Source: Erysipelotrichales bacterium | Lineage (GTDB): Bacteria > Bacillota_I > Bacilli_A > Acholeplasmatales > WRBM01 | Assembly: GCA_009784525.1 (NCBI GenBank) | Contig: WRBM01000017.1 | Coordinates: 1-37,643, forward strand | Length of the DNA: 37,643 nucleotides | Direction: 5' to 3' | Part shown: in pieces, positions 1 to 8,562 of the stretch | Position numbering within the stretch: the stretch's first letter is position 1 | Layout of the letters: each line of letters opens with the position of its first letter | Made by a program: the position numbers and the translations under genes | The notes under the pieces: model-generated | What the model saw: only the letters and a program-made list of their open reading frames with translations | The model's database searches: none | Told to the model about the DNA's origin: nothing

Positions 1-3000
1 TAATGTTCCTTTAGAAGCTGCTGATAATGCATAAAGCCCCACAAGCACACCCATGCTTATCAAGAACCTTCTCCAGTTAAACCTCGGCATTGCGTCTGGG
101 TCAAATGAGAGGGGGATGCTGTTAAATATATTATAATCATATTTAGGAAAATCTACAGGACTTCCGATACTGTATGGATTGAAAAATCCTACTACATTAA
201 TATTATACAATATTTCTTCAGGATCGCAAGGGGTAATGAACATTTTCATGAAAGGAGAGTAATATCTGTCCTCTAAATAATAGAGGTTACTTTCGATATC
301 AAGATACCTTGATTTCCACCTGATCGGATTTCTCAATCCAATATGGTTAGGATGAGTCGCATTAGTTATCTCATATATTGGTCCACCGAGAAAATCAAAA
401 CCTGTTACCCTGCTTTCACCCCAGCTGTCATATTCGTAAAAAACAACCGCACCACTTCGATGCCCTCTTAATCCTACAACACTTCCTAATGTATCTTTGA
501 TAAAGTACCAGGTTTCTGTATGCCTGTGATTACCTTCATGAGTTTCAGCGATAAAGCCAATCATTTCCTCAATATCATAAATATATCTGAATGAATTTCC
601 AGTGATTTTGTCTCTTTCACCTAACAATTTTGCACCATCATAATAATAATCAATATTAAGATTTTGATTCTCTTTCTTGATTCTTATACCATGACTGTTA
701 TATATATAAGTTGTTTTAATCTGACCTCTGGTGTAACTTTCCAGAAGATTGAACCTCGTATATGTAAGATTGTCTCCCCTTATCCTTACACAGTTTCCTA
801 GATTATCATAATCAAATGAAGAATCATTTCCAATATTAGAAAGACGTCCGTTCTCATAAAAATAATTTATCCTTGATCCGAATCTGGTTTCACTTTTCAA
901 AGACCCATCAGGATGATATTCATAATCGCGTTCACCACCTGGTAAAGCTATTGTTCCTTTTAAAAATTCTCTGGTAAGTCGTCCTGCTCTGTCATATGAG
1001 AAAGTCGAAACTGTTGGCCCATTATCAAAATAACGGCTTTCTACCCCTGACTCTATCACCCTTCTGCCAACATTAATCCGACTATATGTTACATAAATGC
1101 TCATAGTCGCTACTTCGGATATCTCCATAGGTATGAAAGTTCCAGGATGATATTTAATTCTTTCAGTTGTCAAATTTCCGTTTGGTGTCGGTTTATCTTT
1201 TTCAATAATTCTGCCTAAGCCGTCATAACGATAAATAACTCTTTCTCTGAAGTTAAACTGATTTACCTGTAAATCATTGGTGCTTGTTATGCGCGGATTC
1301 ATATATCTAAAATTATCAAAAGTAATTTCTGTTTCCGATATGCCGCTATTATTTCTGAAATTGTTTAAAACGTGTCTTACTTTATCCGGACCTGAAGAGG
1401 AAATAGTTAAGAAGTCGCCGTTCTTATATTTTTCAACTTCTGTATCATCTTCGGTATATTCAAAATCCTGTTGCCTTTTTTCAAAACCATCAAAATAGCT
1501 TTTGATGCCCGCAACACTTTCACTTTCAACGACAACTTGTCTTTCAAATTTGGTAACAGTTCCGTTTTCAGAAATTTTTGAGACATTGCCATAATTATCA
1601 AAACTGACAATCATTTCATCGCTTTCTTCAGTGTTTAAACTTCTGAATCCTTTTCGTGTGATTGTGTTTTGATTTCTTTCGATAATTGTCTCTGTCAGTA
1701 AATCCCTGCCTTTACCAGATACAAAATAACATTTTGTAAGATCGCCAAATTCATTATATTCATAATCATAACCATAAAAACTTCCTGAAAGAGGTCGAAT
1801 GCTAATAACTCTTCCGACATCATCATAAATAATTGTATTCTTACCACTCAAATTGTCAGAAACTGTTTCTAATCTGTCCCCAAATACATTAGATTCATAG
1901 TCTATTTGATAAGTACTGATCTGATCTTCTAGGCCTGTAAGCTGAACAAAATCAATAAATGTATCATGTAATCTTTCTCCAAGTGGTTCGTTAAAAGTAG
2001 AGCTCACTTCATTCCTTGGTGTTCTTGATATGCTTTGATATTCTGCATCATTAAATGTAATGCTAATCTGATCGGAAACACCCAAATGAGACATAGTTTG
2101 ACTCATATTTCCCCAAAGGTCATATCTGTAAGTTGTTACTGCATCATACTCGTCTTGTTCTCTTCTCAATCTTCCTTGAAGATCAACAATCGTATCAGTT
2201 GTTGACTGTCTTCCTTCTGAGGTTGCTATCTGATTCATTCCAATACAGACTACTTCTTGATTATTATCAGCAACAACAGCTCTTCTGAAATTTGTTATGG
2301 TAATGATTTTATCATTTGCTGAGCGTTCCTCAATGAAATATCCAAGCCTATATTCCAGACCCACAGATACAGTAACTCTGTTGCTTCCTTGTATAAAAGT
2401 GCAGTTATTTCCTAGAACTTTTTTTGTTCCATCACACAAAGAGATAATATATTCACTAGGTCGAGGTTCAGGTGGAATCAAACTTGTAATTAAATTTTTA
2501 TGGCTTGCCAAAATATCATTAGCAGTTAAATAGAAATCATTATTAATATCTTCAGTCACGATTTTACCATTTTGATTTGTATATTGAATAGATTCAATAT
2601 TTTCAATTCTGATTTTATTGCGCCCATCGGAAAAAGATACATAAAAAGTTGTACTTGGAGCTTGATACATTTTCATAGCCGCAATTTCTACTGACCTTCC
2701 GCTACCTAAAAAATTTAAATTTATTTCGTCTAGCAGACTGCCACTTATTCTGACATCTATTTCCACGAGTTGCCAAACCCATATTGCATGATTATCAAAA
2801 CTTCCAATGCTAATATCAGTATTTCCCGGACTTCTGGATATTGTTTCAATTTGAATGCGGTTATCTGTCAGTTCGCCAGTTAACATCATCCAAAAACTTA
2901 CCTTAAAATTTAATAATTGACGAAACTTTTCGTTACGATAACTTATTATTGCATCTTTATTCAAAAAGAAATAATTTTCCATTGTTAGAGGTATGTCAGG

Positions 3001-4188
3001 GGATATTACTTGTGCACCCGATCCGTTAATGGTGCCAGCTCTTCCCGGACTAAGCATATTAACGCCAGGCCTTTTTTTTAGTTCACTAAATCCGCCTACA
3101 TCTTCCATAATAGAAACTAGATTTCCTTTTCTGTTAAAGAAATAATTTAAACTTATATTTTTGTCGTTTCGAACTGCTGTATGGTTTATCAAAAAGGTAA
3201 ATCTGCTGCGTTCTTTTCTGTTTTCTGGTTTTAAATCAATATCTTTTAATTCGCCCCAAAATGGAATATCCAGAGCCCCACCAGCTCTAATAACACCTGA
3301 TTTTGCATTAGTAATTGTTCCCAATCCTGTTTCAACATTATCAACAATATGAAAACCACTAAAAAGCCTGCGATAATTAATTTTTATTACCTCTGAATCT
3401 CTTGTGTCATAAAATCCAGCAAGTCTGGCCGCTTCTTCTGCATAAAAAATATGCGTTTTATGTTCATTAGCCCTTTCATTAGATTTTCTGCCCCGACGTG
3501 TAATTGTCCTTAAATTATTATCAGAATCATAATCATAGTGAAATGATTTTCTGACTACTCCTTTATTGGAAAATCTGACTTCGCTTATTCGATTAGCATG
3601 ATAATGAAACGTAATTTTTCTATCAGAATTACGATTATCATACGCTTCAGAAATAAAACCTCCAATGTAATGATAAACTTTATGAATAGCCGGGTTTACT
3701 GTGGAAATTGAAGCTGTCATTCTTCCTAAATTATCAAAAATAAATTGATTTCCGATATCATCTTGAATAACTTGACTAGTTACAGAAACATTGTTTGGTC
3801 CTTCTGTCGTCAAAATTAAATTTAGACCGCTAGTGTCATAATACCGATAAACATTTCCTGTATGTCCAAGATATTTAAAAATATGTAACAAGCCATTATC
3901 GTCAATAAATTCATATTCTTCTTGATCTCGGTCTGTTGAAAGTTTTCTAAACAAATATTGTTCAATGTTAAATTTCCAGTAATTTTTAAATGATGATAAC
4001 ACTCTATTGCTTAAAGCCGGATTATAAACATGATTAACATTAATCATGAAACTTCCGTTTCCAATTGAAGATCCTAAAACTTCTGCTAAAGCTCTTCCTG
4101 TATTAAGATTAACAGATACATTAGTATTTTTGATTGCATATTTCAATCTAGTATGTTTAATAGATTCTAATAAGTCTTCTGATTGCAT
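1..4188 (-). CDS. Rhs/YD-repeat protein, C-terminus cut by window edge
   Basis: One uninterrupted frame runs from an ATG at 4188, preceded by a strong GAGGAGGAA ribosome site, to the left edge: at least 1396 residues. There is no signal peptide (it begins MQSEDLLESIKHTRLK). YD-type repeats appear from about residue 217 (HYDYDSDNNLRTI) and recur through the second half (YDYEYNEFGDLTK, YDRAGRLTRE, FDYDNLGN). A region around residues 400-500 looks like a lectin-type beta module; that is inference. The end of the Rhs core is clear: WYFIKDTLGSVVGLR near residue 1225, YEYDSWGESR, then DIESNLYYLEDRYYSPF at about 1297-1313, a variant of the canonical core signature. The following roughly 80 residues are the start of the variable tip, with a hydrophobic stretch (ISMGVLVGLYALSAAS) at the edge. 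In known families such tips are often toxins, but this one is not visible. It is the last gene seen in an operon with a Mur-ligase-like and a fibre-like gene. Confidence 0.9.
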   Translation of the reverse strand, partial: MQSEDLLESIKHTRLKYAIKNTNVSVNLNTGRALAEVLGSSIGNGSFMINVNHVYNPALSNRVLSSFKNYWKFNIEQYLFRKLSTDRDQEEYEFIDDNGLLHIFKYLGHTGNVYRYYDTSGLNLILTTEGPNNVSVTSQVIQDDIGNQFIFDNLGRMTASISTVNPAIHKVYHYIGGFISEAYDNRNSDRKITFHYHANRISEVRFSNKGVVRKSFHYDYDSDNNLRTITRRGRKSNERANEHKTHIFYAEEAARLAGFYDTRDSEVIKINYRRLFSGFHIVDNVETGLGTITNAKSGVIRAGGALDIPFWGELKDIDLKPENRKERSRFTFLINHTAVRNDKNISLNYFFNRKGNLVSIMEDVGGFSELKKRPGVNMLSPGRAGTINGSGAQVISPDIPLTMENYFFLNKDAIISYRNEKFRQLLNFKVSFWMMLTGELTDNRIQIETISRSPGNTDISIGSFDNHAIWVWQLVEIDVRISGSLLDEINLNFLGSGRSVEIAAMKMYQAPSTTFYVSFSDGRNKIRIENIESIQYTNQNGKIVTEDINNDFYLTANDILASHKNLITSLIPPEPRPSEYIISLCDGTKKVLGNNCTFIQGSNRVTVSVGLEYRLGYFIEERSANDKIITITNFRRAVVADNNQEVVCIGMNQIATSEGRQSTTDTIVDLQGRLRREQDEYDAVTTYRYDLWGNMSQTMSHLGVSDQISITFNDAEYQSISRTPRNEVSSTFNEPLGERLHDTFIDFVQLTGLEDQISTYQIDYESNVFGDRLETVSDNLSGKNTIIYDDVGRVISIRPLSGSFYGYDYEYNEFGDLTKCYFVSGKGRDLLTETIIERNQNTITRKGFRSLNTEESDEMIVSFDNYGNVSKISENGTVTKFERQVVVESESVAGIKSYFDGFEKRQQDFEYTEDDTEVEKYKNGDFLTISSSGPDKVRHVLNNFRNNSGISETEITFDNFRYMNPRITSTNDLQVNQFNFRERVIYRYDGLGRIIEKDKPTPNGNLTTERIKYHPGTFIPMEISEVATMSIYVTYSRINVGRRVIESGVESRYFDNGPTVSTFSYDRAGRLTREFLKGTIALPGGERDYEYHPDGSLKSETRFGSRINYFYENGRLSNIGNDSSFDYDNLGNCVRIRGDNLTYTRFNLLESYTRGQIKTTYIYNSHGIRIKKENQNLNIDYYYDGAKLLGERDKITGNSFRYIYDIEEMIGFIAETHEGNHRHTETWYFIKDTLGSVVGLRGHRSGAVVFYEYDSWGESRVTGFDFLGGPIYEITNATHPNHIGLRNPIRWKSRYLDIESNLYYLEDRYYSPFMKMFITPCDPEEILYNINVVGFFNPYSIGSPVDFPKYDYNIFNSIPLSFDPDAMPRFNWRRFLISMGVLVGLYALSAASKGTL

Positions 4189-4275
4189 ATTTCTTCCTCC
4201 TCGTATAATAAAGTCAGCACAGTCGCAGCCAAAGATAAAATAATTTCGATATTTTCCATCTTAAATATAGCCCAT

Positions 4276-5736
4276 CTAGGATGGACTTGCCTCCTTTAAT
4301 ATTTCTTTTACGAATTCAGAATCCTTTAAAATCTTTGTTTTATTCTCGCCAACTACCAAGACATTTCGATTGCCGCGACCAGCAATAAATACAATATCTC
4401 CTGATTCACAATCTTCAATTGCGGTACGAATGGCTTCTTCACGATTTACAATAATCTCTGAAACAGCCGCGCTGCCTTTTAAATAATTTTGCAGTTCGCT
4501 ACATATCATTTGTGGATCATCGGCGCCTGAATCATTCTCTGTCAGATAAACAAAATCTGCAAATGCGCGCGCATAATCCATCGCTTGTTTTCTTACTTTA
4601 CTTCTTTGACTAATAAAAAACTCAGTCATAAACTCAGGATCCCAACCTTTAAATCCTGTTCCAGGAGCTCCTGTCACTACCCTGATTTTATTTATTTGGC
4701 CTTTATTCCGATAGTCCGCCAGAACTTCTAAAGTTGGGGCTAAAAACATCCCGACCATTACCTTCCGGTCTTTCATACAGAACAGTTCTTCCCTTCCTTC
4801 CACCTTCAGGTTTGCGATAGCTTTTGAAAAAATATTAGCCTCGAAAATTCCTAAGGCTTTTAAAGTTGTGATAGCGCAGGTAAGATTTAAAGTATTGTGC
4901 GGTAATAGCAATTTTGTATCAAAAGCTAATTCTTTCCCAGCAATTTCTACTTCAAAATGTAAGCCATTCATATCGTGTAGAACATGATAAAGAAGCACAT
5001 CAAGAGCTTCATAATTGGCATTTCTTCTTTCGGCTATATACTTAGAACCAAATGTGTAACTAGCATTACTATTTAAGTTTAAAAGCTCATTAAATTCTTC
5101 ACGAGTAAGGTCTCCAGTCAATCCAAAAACATTAACAGCAGTTGTCAAATCATTAGTTTTGAAGAATGTTTTTATTGTGTTTATATATTCTTCACTTGAT
5201 TCCTGATCACTGTGATGATTTTTATAAATGTTTGTAAGAACTTTAGCCGCAAATGGAATGTTTTTAGCAAGCCCTCTTGATATAGAAGTTTCATTGACTT
5301 CAAGGACTAGAAAATTCGGCTGATATGCTTCTGCCTCAACAAGAATCCTTAATAAAGATCCTTCGCTAAAAAGCGGTGTTTCACTACCTTCGCCAGGCGC
5401 TGATGTTCCCGCTGGAGAAAAAATTTCTGCGCTTGAATAAAGCATGGACTTATAACCTTTAGCGATTAAATATTCATGAATAATTTTTGCAGTTGTCGTC
5501 TTGCCTCTGCTTCCAACAATGCCAATAATCTTAACATCATCCATAAGGTTAGCACCTTCATTATTATAAAGAGTCGTGTCTCCATTTGAAGAGCCTTTCT
5601 CCTCATAGGAAAGTGGCATTATCATTTTTGGATTGACTCTTTCTGAACTGCTATTTCCATTTTTACCTAAACCAATAGGTTTCATATTTTCAGGAAGTTG
5701 GCTCATAAGAGTCTCTTTTAATTTTGATAATTTCAT
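4276..5736 (-). CDS. Mur-ligase-like ATP-dependent ligase without the N-terminal UDP-binding domain
   Basis: 486 residues; the start at 5736 has an AAAGGA site seven bases upstream. The first about 65 residues are polar and low in complexity, where MurE has its UDP-MurNAc-binding domain. The Mur central domain follows: P-loop GSRGKTTT at 75-82, LVLEVNET (143-150) where MurE has its EVSSH motif, NHHSD at 173-177, NTLNLTCAI at 281-289, and GREEL at 314-318 like the MurE GRME. The C-terminal domain is also recognisable (DFVYLTENDSGADDP at 394-408, REEAIRTAI, AGRGN at 452-456). The DNPR/DDPN substrate motif of MurE is replaced by ENDSGADDP. These enzymes join an amino acid or peptide to a carboxyl group using ATP; the substrate here cannot be read. 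It lies 16 bases after the 607-residue fibre-like gene and 87 bases before the Rhs gene, so it belongs to that operon rather than to a cell-wall cluster. Confidence 0.8.
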   Translation of the reverse strand: MKLSKLKETLMSQLPENMKPIGLGKNGNSSSERVNPKMIMPLSYEEKGSSNGDTTLYNNEGANLMDDVKIIGIVGSRGKTTTAKIIHEYLIAKGYKSMLYSSAEIFSPAGTSAPGEGSETPLFSEGSLLRILVEAEAYQPNFLVLEVNETSISRGLAKNIPFAAKVLTNIYKNHHSDQESSEEYINTIKTFFKTNDLTTAVNVFGLTGDLTREEFNELLNLNSNASYTFGSKYIAERRNANYEALDVLLYHVLHDMNGLHFEVEIAGKELAFDTKLLLPHNTLNLTCAITTLKALGIFEANIFSKAIANLKVEGREELFCMKDRKVMVGMFLAPTLEVLADYRNKGQINKIRVVTGAPGTGFKGWDPEFMTEFFISQRSKVRKQAMDYARAFADFVYLTENDSGADDPQMICSELQNYLKGSAAVSEIIVNREEAIRTAIEDCESGDIVFIAGRGNRNVLVVGENKTKILKDSEFVKEILKEASPS

Positions 5737-5752
5737 GTTTTTTTCCTTTCAA

Positions 5753-7576
5753 CTAATCTATTGGCGTTGCTGCTGGCACTCTATAAAAGATTTCCATTGA
5801 ACTACTGCCAATTCTGTTTGTAAATTGGGCATCTGCAAAAAAATCAATTAAGACTATAAATCTCTCTGTTACATTATTAAGAGTTTCATTTTCATTTAAA
5901 GTCTGTGATTCTCGAAATGTTATCGGAAGATTGTTAGGATTATTATTATCTATCGTTGTGCCAATAGCAACTAATACCCGATAATCAGTAGTTACATTTT
6001 GTGCAAACATCCGTGAGCCATTAAAGGGAATCATAAATGTTCTTTGGTTTGTTATACCTCTGATACGAGTCCACTGGATTGGACCTAGACCGCTTAAAGG
6101 ATTAATAAAAACTGAATTAGCAGTATAATTAATTCTTATTGTGCTTTCACCAACTAAATTTCTACGATTTAAATCCGCATAAAATTGAACAGGAATAATA
6201 AAGTTCACAACTCCATTAATCCATTCATCACGCAAATGTGGTGTTTCAGTAACCGAGATATCAAGATGAGTGCCATGATCATCTATGATGACTCCGATTC
6301 TGTCAAAAGATGAATGAGGCTCAACGTGTGCAATCAAAGAAAAGCCATTTTTTTGAACGATAAAAGAATGGGCATGACGCGGCATATTGTTATTTCTAAC
6401 CCAATTTAACGGACTCGGATTTCTTAAAAAATCAAGAAAAATAGGGGCCGCATTATATGCTATATTAATCACACTTTTTCCTATCTGACGAACGCGATTA
6501 GGCTGAGCAAAAAAATCAATTGGAATATTAAAGTGTTGTAGTCCTTCTAAAGTCCAATTTCCATTCAATCTTTCTAGTTCAGTAATTGTTATTCGCATAT
6601 CATTTGCATGTCTTTCTATGGCAACAGAGATTTTATCTTGAATCTGCGAACCATTATATTCCGCAAATAAAGGCCTCCCGTTTGTTGGAATCGTAAAGGT
6701 TCTTGCATTAATAAGCGAAGATCTAGTCCAAGTAATAACCGATGGTAACTCTATTAAGTCCAACAATTCATTCCCTGGATCATAATTAACTTGCAGAACG
6801 CTTGTGCCGATTCGAGTTCCATGTAAGAAATCTCTAAAAAAATTAATTGTAATTTGAAAAGTTATGATTCTATCAAGTGTCCAATCTCTGCGTAAGTCGG
6901 CCAGCTCAGTAATTGTTATATTAATCGTACTTCCTTCCTGTGAAATACTTGCATTTAATCTATTTAAATCTACTGTACGAATAAGAGCATCCGCAAAAAC
7001 AGGAAGCTTTGTAAATTCACTTGTATCTATAGTTATGGTTTGTTGATTAAATGAACTAGAAGTTCTGGTCCAATTTAAAATGTTTTTGCCCTCTAAAAAA
7101 TTAAATGATCTCGGCGAAGCATTATATTCAACTCTAACTTCACTTGCAGTAAATACTTGGTGGAAGTTTTGATCCCAAGAAAATTCAATTGGCAATCTAA
7201 AATTATGAGTTCCTTGATCAATTCTATATAAATCCTTTGTTTCAATAATCGTTATAATAATGTTATTTTCATTATTATCTACTCTGCTATCTAAAGGTTG
7301 TTCTCCTGGAATTCTTGCGAAAATTCGAGAGCCAGTCAATGGAATAGTAAATGTTACAGAACTAAGTTCAGCATCACTTCTAGTCAAGCTTAGGCTTATT
7401 CCATTACTAATTACATTTGTAAAACTTTCGCCATATTTTTTATCCAGATATTCACCGATAATAAATATCTCTTTAACCATCTCATTTAAATCTGCTGATG
7501 TTAATTTATCTTTTTCTTGAAAAATATTTCCATTATTAATTTTTTCTGTCAAACGACTTGTGCTGTTCCAGCGCAT
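5753..7576 (-). CDS. Beta-repeat, fibre-like structural protein (five tandem repeats)
   Basis: 607 residues with no signal peptide and no membrane segment. The first about 48 residues (MRWNSTSRLTEKINNGN, then LTSADLNEMVKEI) resemble the short N-terminal attachment module of Bacillota phage tail fibres and are clearly homologous to the whole 52-residue protein encoded just upstream. The rest is five tandem units of about 100-115 residues beginning near 49, 162, 278, 390 and 500. Each unit shares a W-T/V-R start, a TF.IP.NG..FA strand, an ITE...L...WTL-type segment, an I.FF segment and a final G.S...I.Y strand, with other positions varied. The function is unknown; a repeated beta-sandwich surface or fibre protein is the best reading. 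The start at 7576 overlaps the upstream stop by one base (TAATG), indicating translational coupling, and the gene runs 16 bases into the Mur-ligase-like gene. Confidence 0.8.
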   Translation of the reverse strand: MRWNSTSRLTEKINNGNIFQEKDKLTSADLNEMVKEIFIIGEYLDKKYGESFTNVISNGISLSLTRSDAELSSVTFTIPLTGSRIFARIPGEQPLDSRVDNNENNIIITIIETKDLYRIDQGTHNFRLPIEFSWDQNFHQVFTASEVRVEYNASPRSFNFLEGKNILNWTRTSSSFNQQTITIDTSEFTKLPVFADALIRTVDLNRLNASISQEGSTINITITELADLRRDWTLDRIITFQITINFFRDFLHGTRIGTSVLQVNYDPGNELLDLIELPSVITWTRSSLINARTFTIPTNGRPLFAEYNGSQIQDKISVAIERHANDMRITITELERLNGNWTLEGLQHFNIPIDFFAQPNRVRQIGKSVINIAYNAAPIFLDFLRNPSPLNWVRNNNMPRHAHSFIVQKNGFSLIAHVEPHSSFDRIGVIIDDHGTHLDISVTETPHLRDEWINGVVNFIIPVQFYADLNRRNLVGESTIRINYTANSVFINPLSGLGPIQWTRIRGITNQRTFMIPFNGSRMFAQNVTTDYRVLVAIGTTIDNNNPNNLPITFRESQTLNENETLNNVTERFIVLIDFFADAQFTNRIGSSSMEIFYRVPAATPID

Positions 7577-7734
7577 TAATTACTCCTCTCCAACTTTTCA
7601 ATTAATTCTGAAAGTTTAAATAATTCTGTGAAAATTACATTTAGGGTTTCGGCGCTTACTATATCTGCTTCCCTAAACATATTACCGCCGTTAATCCTAT
7701 TGGCCAACTCGGTTCTAGTTGTTTCCCATTTCAT
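7576..7734 (-). CDS. 52-residue protein matching the N-terminal module of the fibre-like protein
   Basis: The ATG at 7734 follows a near-perfect AAAGGAGGTGA site, the strongest in this operon. The product starts MKWETTRTELANRINGGN, continues with SAETLNVIF, and ends in a charged helix (LSELIEKLERSN). It aligns almost without gaps with residues 1-48 of the next protein: M-x-W-x-x-T, IN-x-GN-x-F-x-E-x-D, S/T-A-x-x-LN and a following amphipathic helix are shared. It looks like a stand-alone copy of the attachment module, from duplication or from separation of adaptor and fibre. Its stop overlaps the next start by one base. It is the first gene of the operon. No enzyme motif or membrane segment is present. 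The function is unknown; assembly with the fibre-like protein is inference. Confidence 0.8.
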   Translation of the reverse strand: MKWETTRTELANRINGGNMFREADIVSAETLNVIFTELFKLSELIEKLERSN

Positions 7735-7772
7735 TTAAATCACCTCCTTTCATTGAGTTGAAAATTACTAAT

Positions 7773-7824
7773 AAAAAAAGGCATAAAAACTTAGGATTTT
7801 GTATCCATTTTTTCTCACGCCTTT
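7773..7824 (-). promoter_or_regulatory. Leader hairpin with U-tract (attenuator-like)
   Basis: On the minus strand, between the promoter at 7868-7896 and the first ribosome site, an imperfect hairpin forms: AAAGGC pairs with GCCTTT, AAAAA with TTTTT and GGAT with ATCC, followed directly by a run of seven T. It has the form of an intrinsic terminator placed inside the 5' leader of the accessory operon, so it may act as an attenuator. I do not recognise a known riboswitch class in the upstream leader. Confidence 0.6.
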
Positions 7825-7867
7825 GTTTAAGTAGTGAATCTTCGCATATACAACTCTTATATTTAAT

Positions 7868-7896
7868 ATTTTATCTTATATTTCGACAAAATGCAA
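7868..7896 (-). promoter_or_regulatory. Sigma-A-type promoter of the Rhs/fibre operon
   Basis: TTGCAT (7891-7896) and TAAAAT (7868-7873) on the minus strand are separated by exactly 17 bases. The predicted transcript has a leader of roughly 125 bases before the 52-residue gene, containing the terminator-like hairpin. Confidence 0.7.
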
Positions 7897-8253
7897 GCGT
7901 TTACGACATGAAAATTATTTTCATAAAATTTGATGTTCTTGCGTGTGATTTTCAAGCTTTTCATAATACTTTTATAAAAAGTATTAATATTTACAAAACA
8001 AAAAAAATGAACTCAATTTGAGTTCGATTTATTTTTTCTGTTGTAAAAAAAATTATGTAAATATGTCTTTACATCTTTACGAATCTATGTATATTTTCAA
8101 CTGTTGTTACTTCTTCTTTTCAGTTAACTTTCTGACTTTTTAGAAAGTTGTAATTAAGGACATGTTATGCATAAATTCAAACACGTAAAATTGCTCTTTA
8201 GTCTAACACAACAATTTAAATTAAATTGCACTTTCTTCCAAGCTTAAAGCATA
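7897..8253. other. Non-coding stretch with three inverted repeats
   Basis: No credible gene is seen on either strand. Three hairpins are present: AATACTTTT/AAAAGTATT at 7965-7985, GAACTCAA/TTGAGTTC at 8009-8025 (followed on the minus strand by a T-run, so possibly a second terminator), and AACTTTCT/AGAAAGTT at 8126-8149. The rest is AT-rich and without recognised signals. Confidence 0.5.
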
Positions 8254-8292
8254 GAAAAAGCAAAACTTCTCACTTAATGAAAAGTTTTGCTT
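8254..8292 (-). terminator. Intrinsic terminator after the InlB-repeat/membrane-protein pair
   Basis: AAGCAAAACTT pairs perfectly with AAGTTTTGCTT around a 13-base loop, followed on the minus strand by TTTTTC. It lies 40 bases after the stop of the 76-residue membrane protein gene. Confidence 0.8.
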
Positions 8293-8331
8293 AATTTCGA
8301 TCTTAATTTTTTTGGTAAAGCCATAATTGCT

Positions 8332-8562
8332 TTAATTTTTATTTATTTCTTTATAGCTAAACATTGCTTTAATCAATAAAACCATGAAAATAACTAAAAT
8401 TGCTACAAGTCCTGAAAATAATACATCCCACCAAAGCCAATCATTTCTGAAATAATCAATCACAGTATTATATTCTCCAAAAAAGCTTATCAATGCCCAA
8501 AAAATAATTGTTAAAGTTAAAAAGGCAATCGTATATTTAATCATTTTACTCAATTTTTTCAC
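8332..8562 (-). CDS. Small two-segment membrane protein, GEY...YFR..W.WW family (copy A)
   Basis: 76 residues. A first hydrophobic segment (about 10-28, IKYTIAFLTLTIIFWALIS) is followed by the short motif GEYNTVIDYFRNDWLWWDVLF, whose first residue is Gly30, and then a second membrane segment (about 48-66) and a Lys-rich tail. The start is GTG at 8562 with AAGGA seven bases upstream. That GTG overlaps the TGA stop of the giant InlB-repeat gene (GTGA), so the two are translationally coupled. A clear paralogue lies at 37255-37470 and a degenerate one at 15746-15935. I do not recognise the family. It is intact and shares the giant gene's terminator. A role in export or anchoring of the surface protein is a guess from position only. 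Confidence 0.8.
   Translation of the reverse strand: MKKLSKMIKYTIAFLTLTIIFWALISFFGEYNTVIDYFRNDWLWWDVLFSGLVAILVIFMVLLIKAMFSYKEINKN

Noticed and set aside
1277-4243. Several plus-strand frames of 60-78 codons inside the Rhs gene.
   Set aside because: They lack ribosome sites and family features and lie opposite a continuous YD-repeat frame.
4167-4259. A 30-codon minus-strand frame (MENIEIILSLAATVLTLLYE) between the Mur-ligase-like and Rhs genes, with a holin-like hydrophobic start.
   Set aside because: No ribosome site, only about 15 hydrophobic residues, and the end overlaps the Rhs ribosome site and start. Probably chance or a relic.
8559-8562. Possible use of TGA as Trp (Mollicute code).
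   Set aside because: The giant gene ends in TGA at the normal end of its C-terminal domain, overlapping the next start, and Trp is TGG in all genes read.
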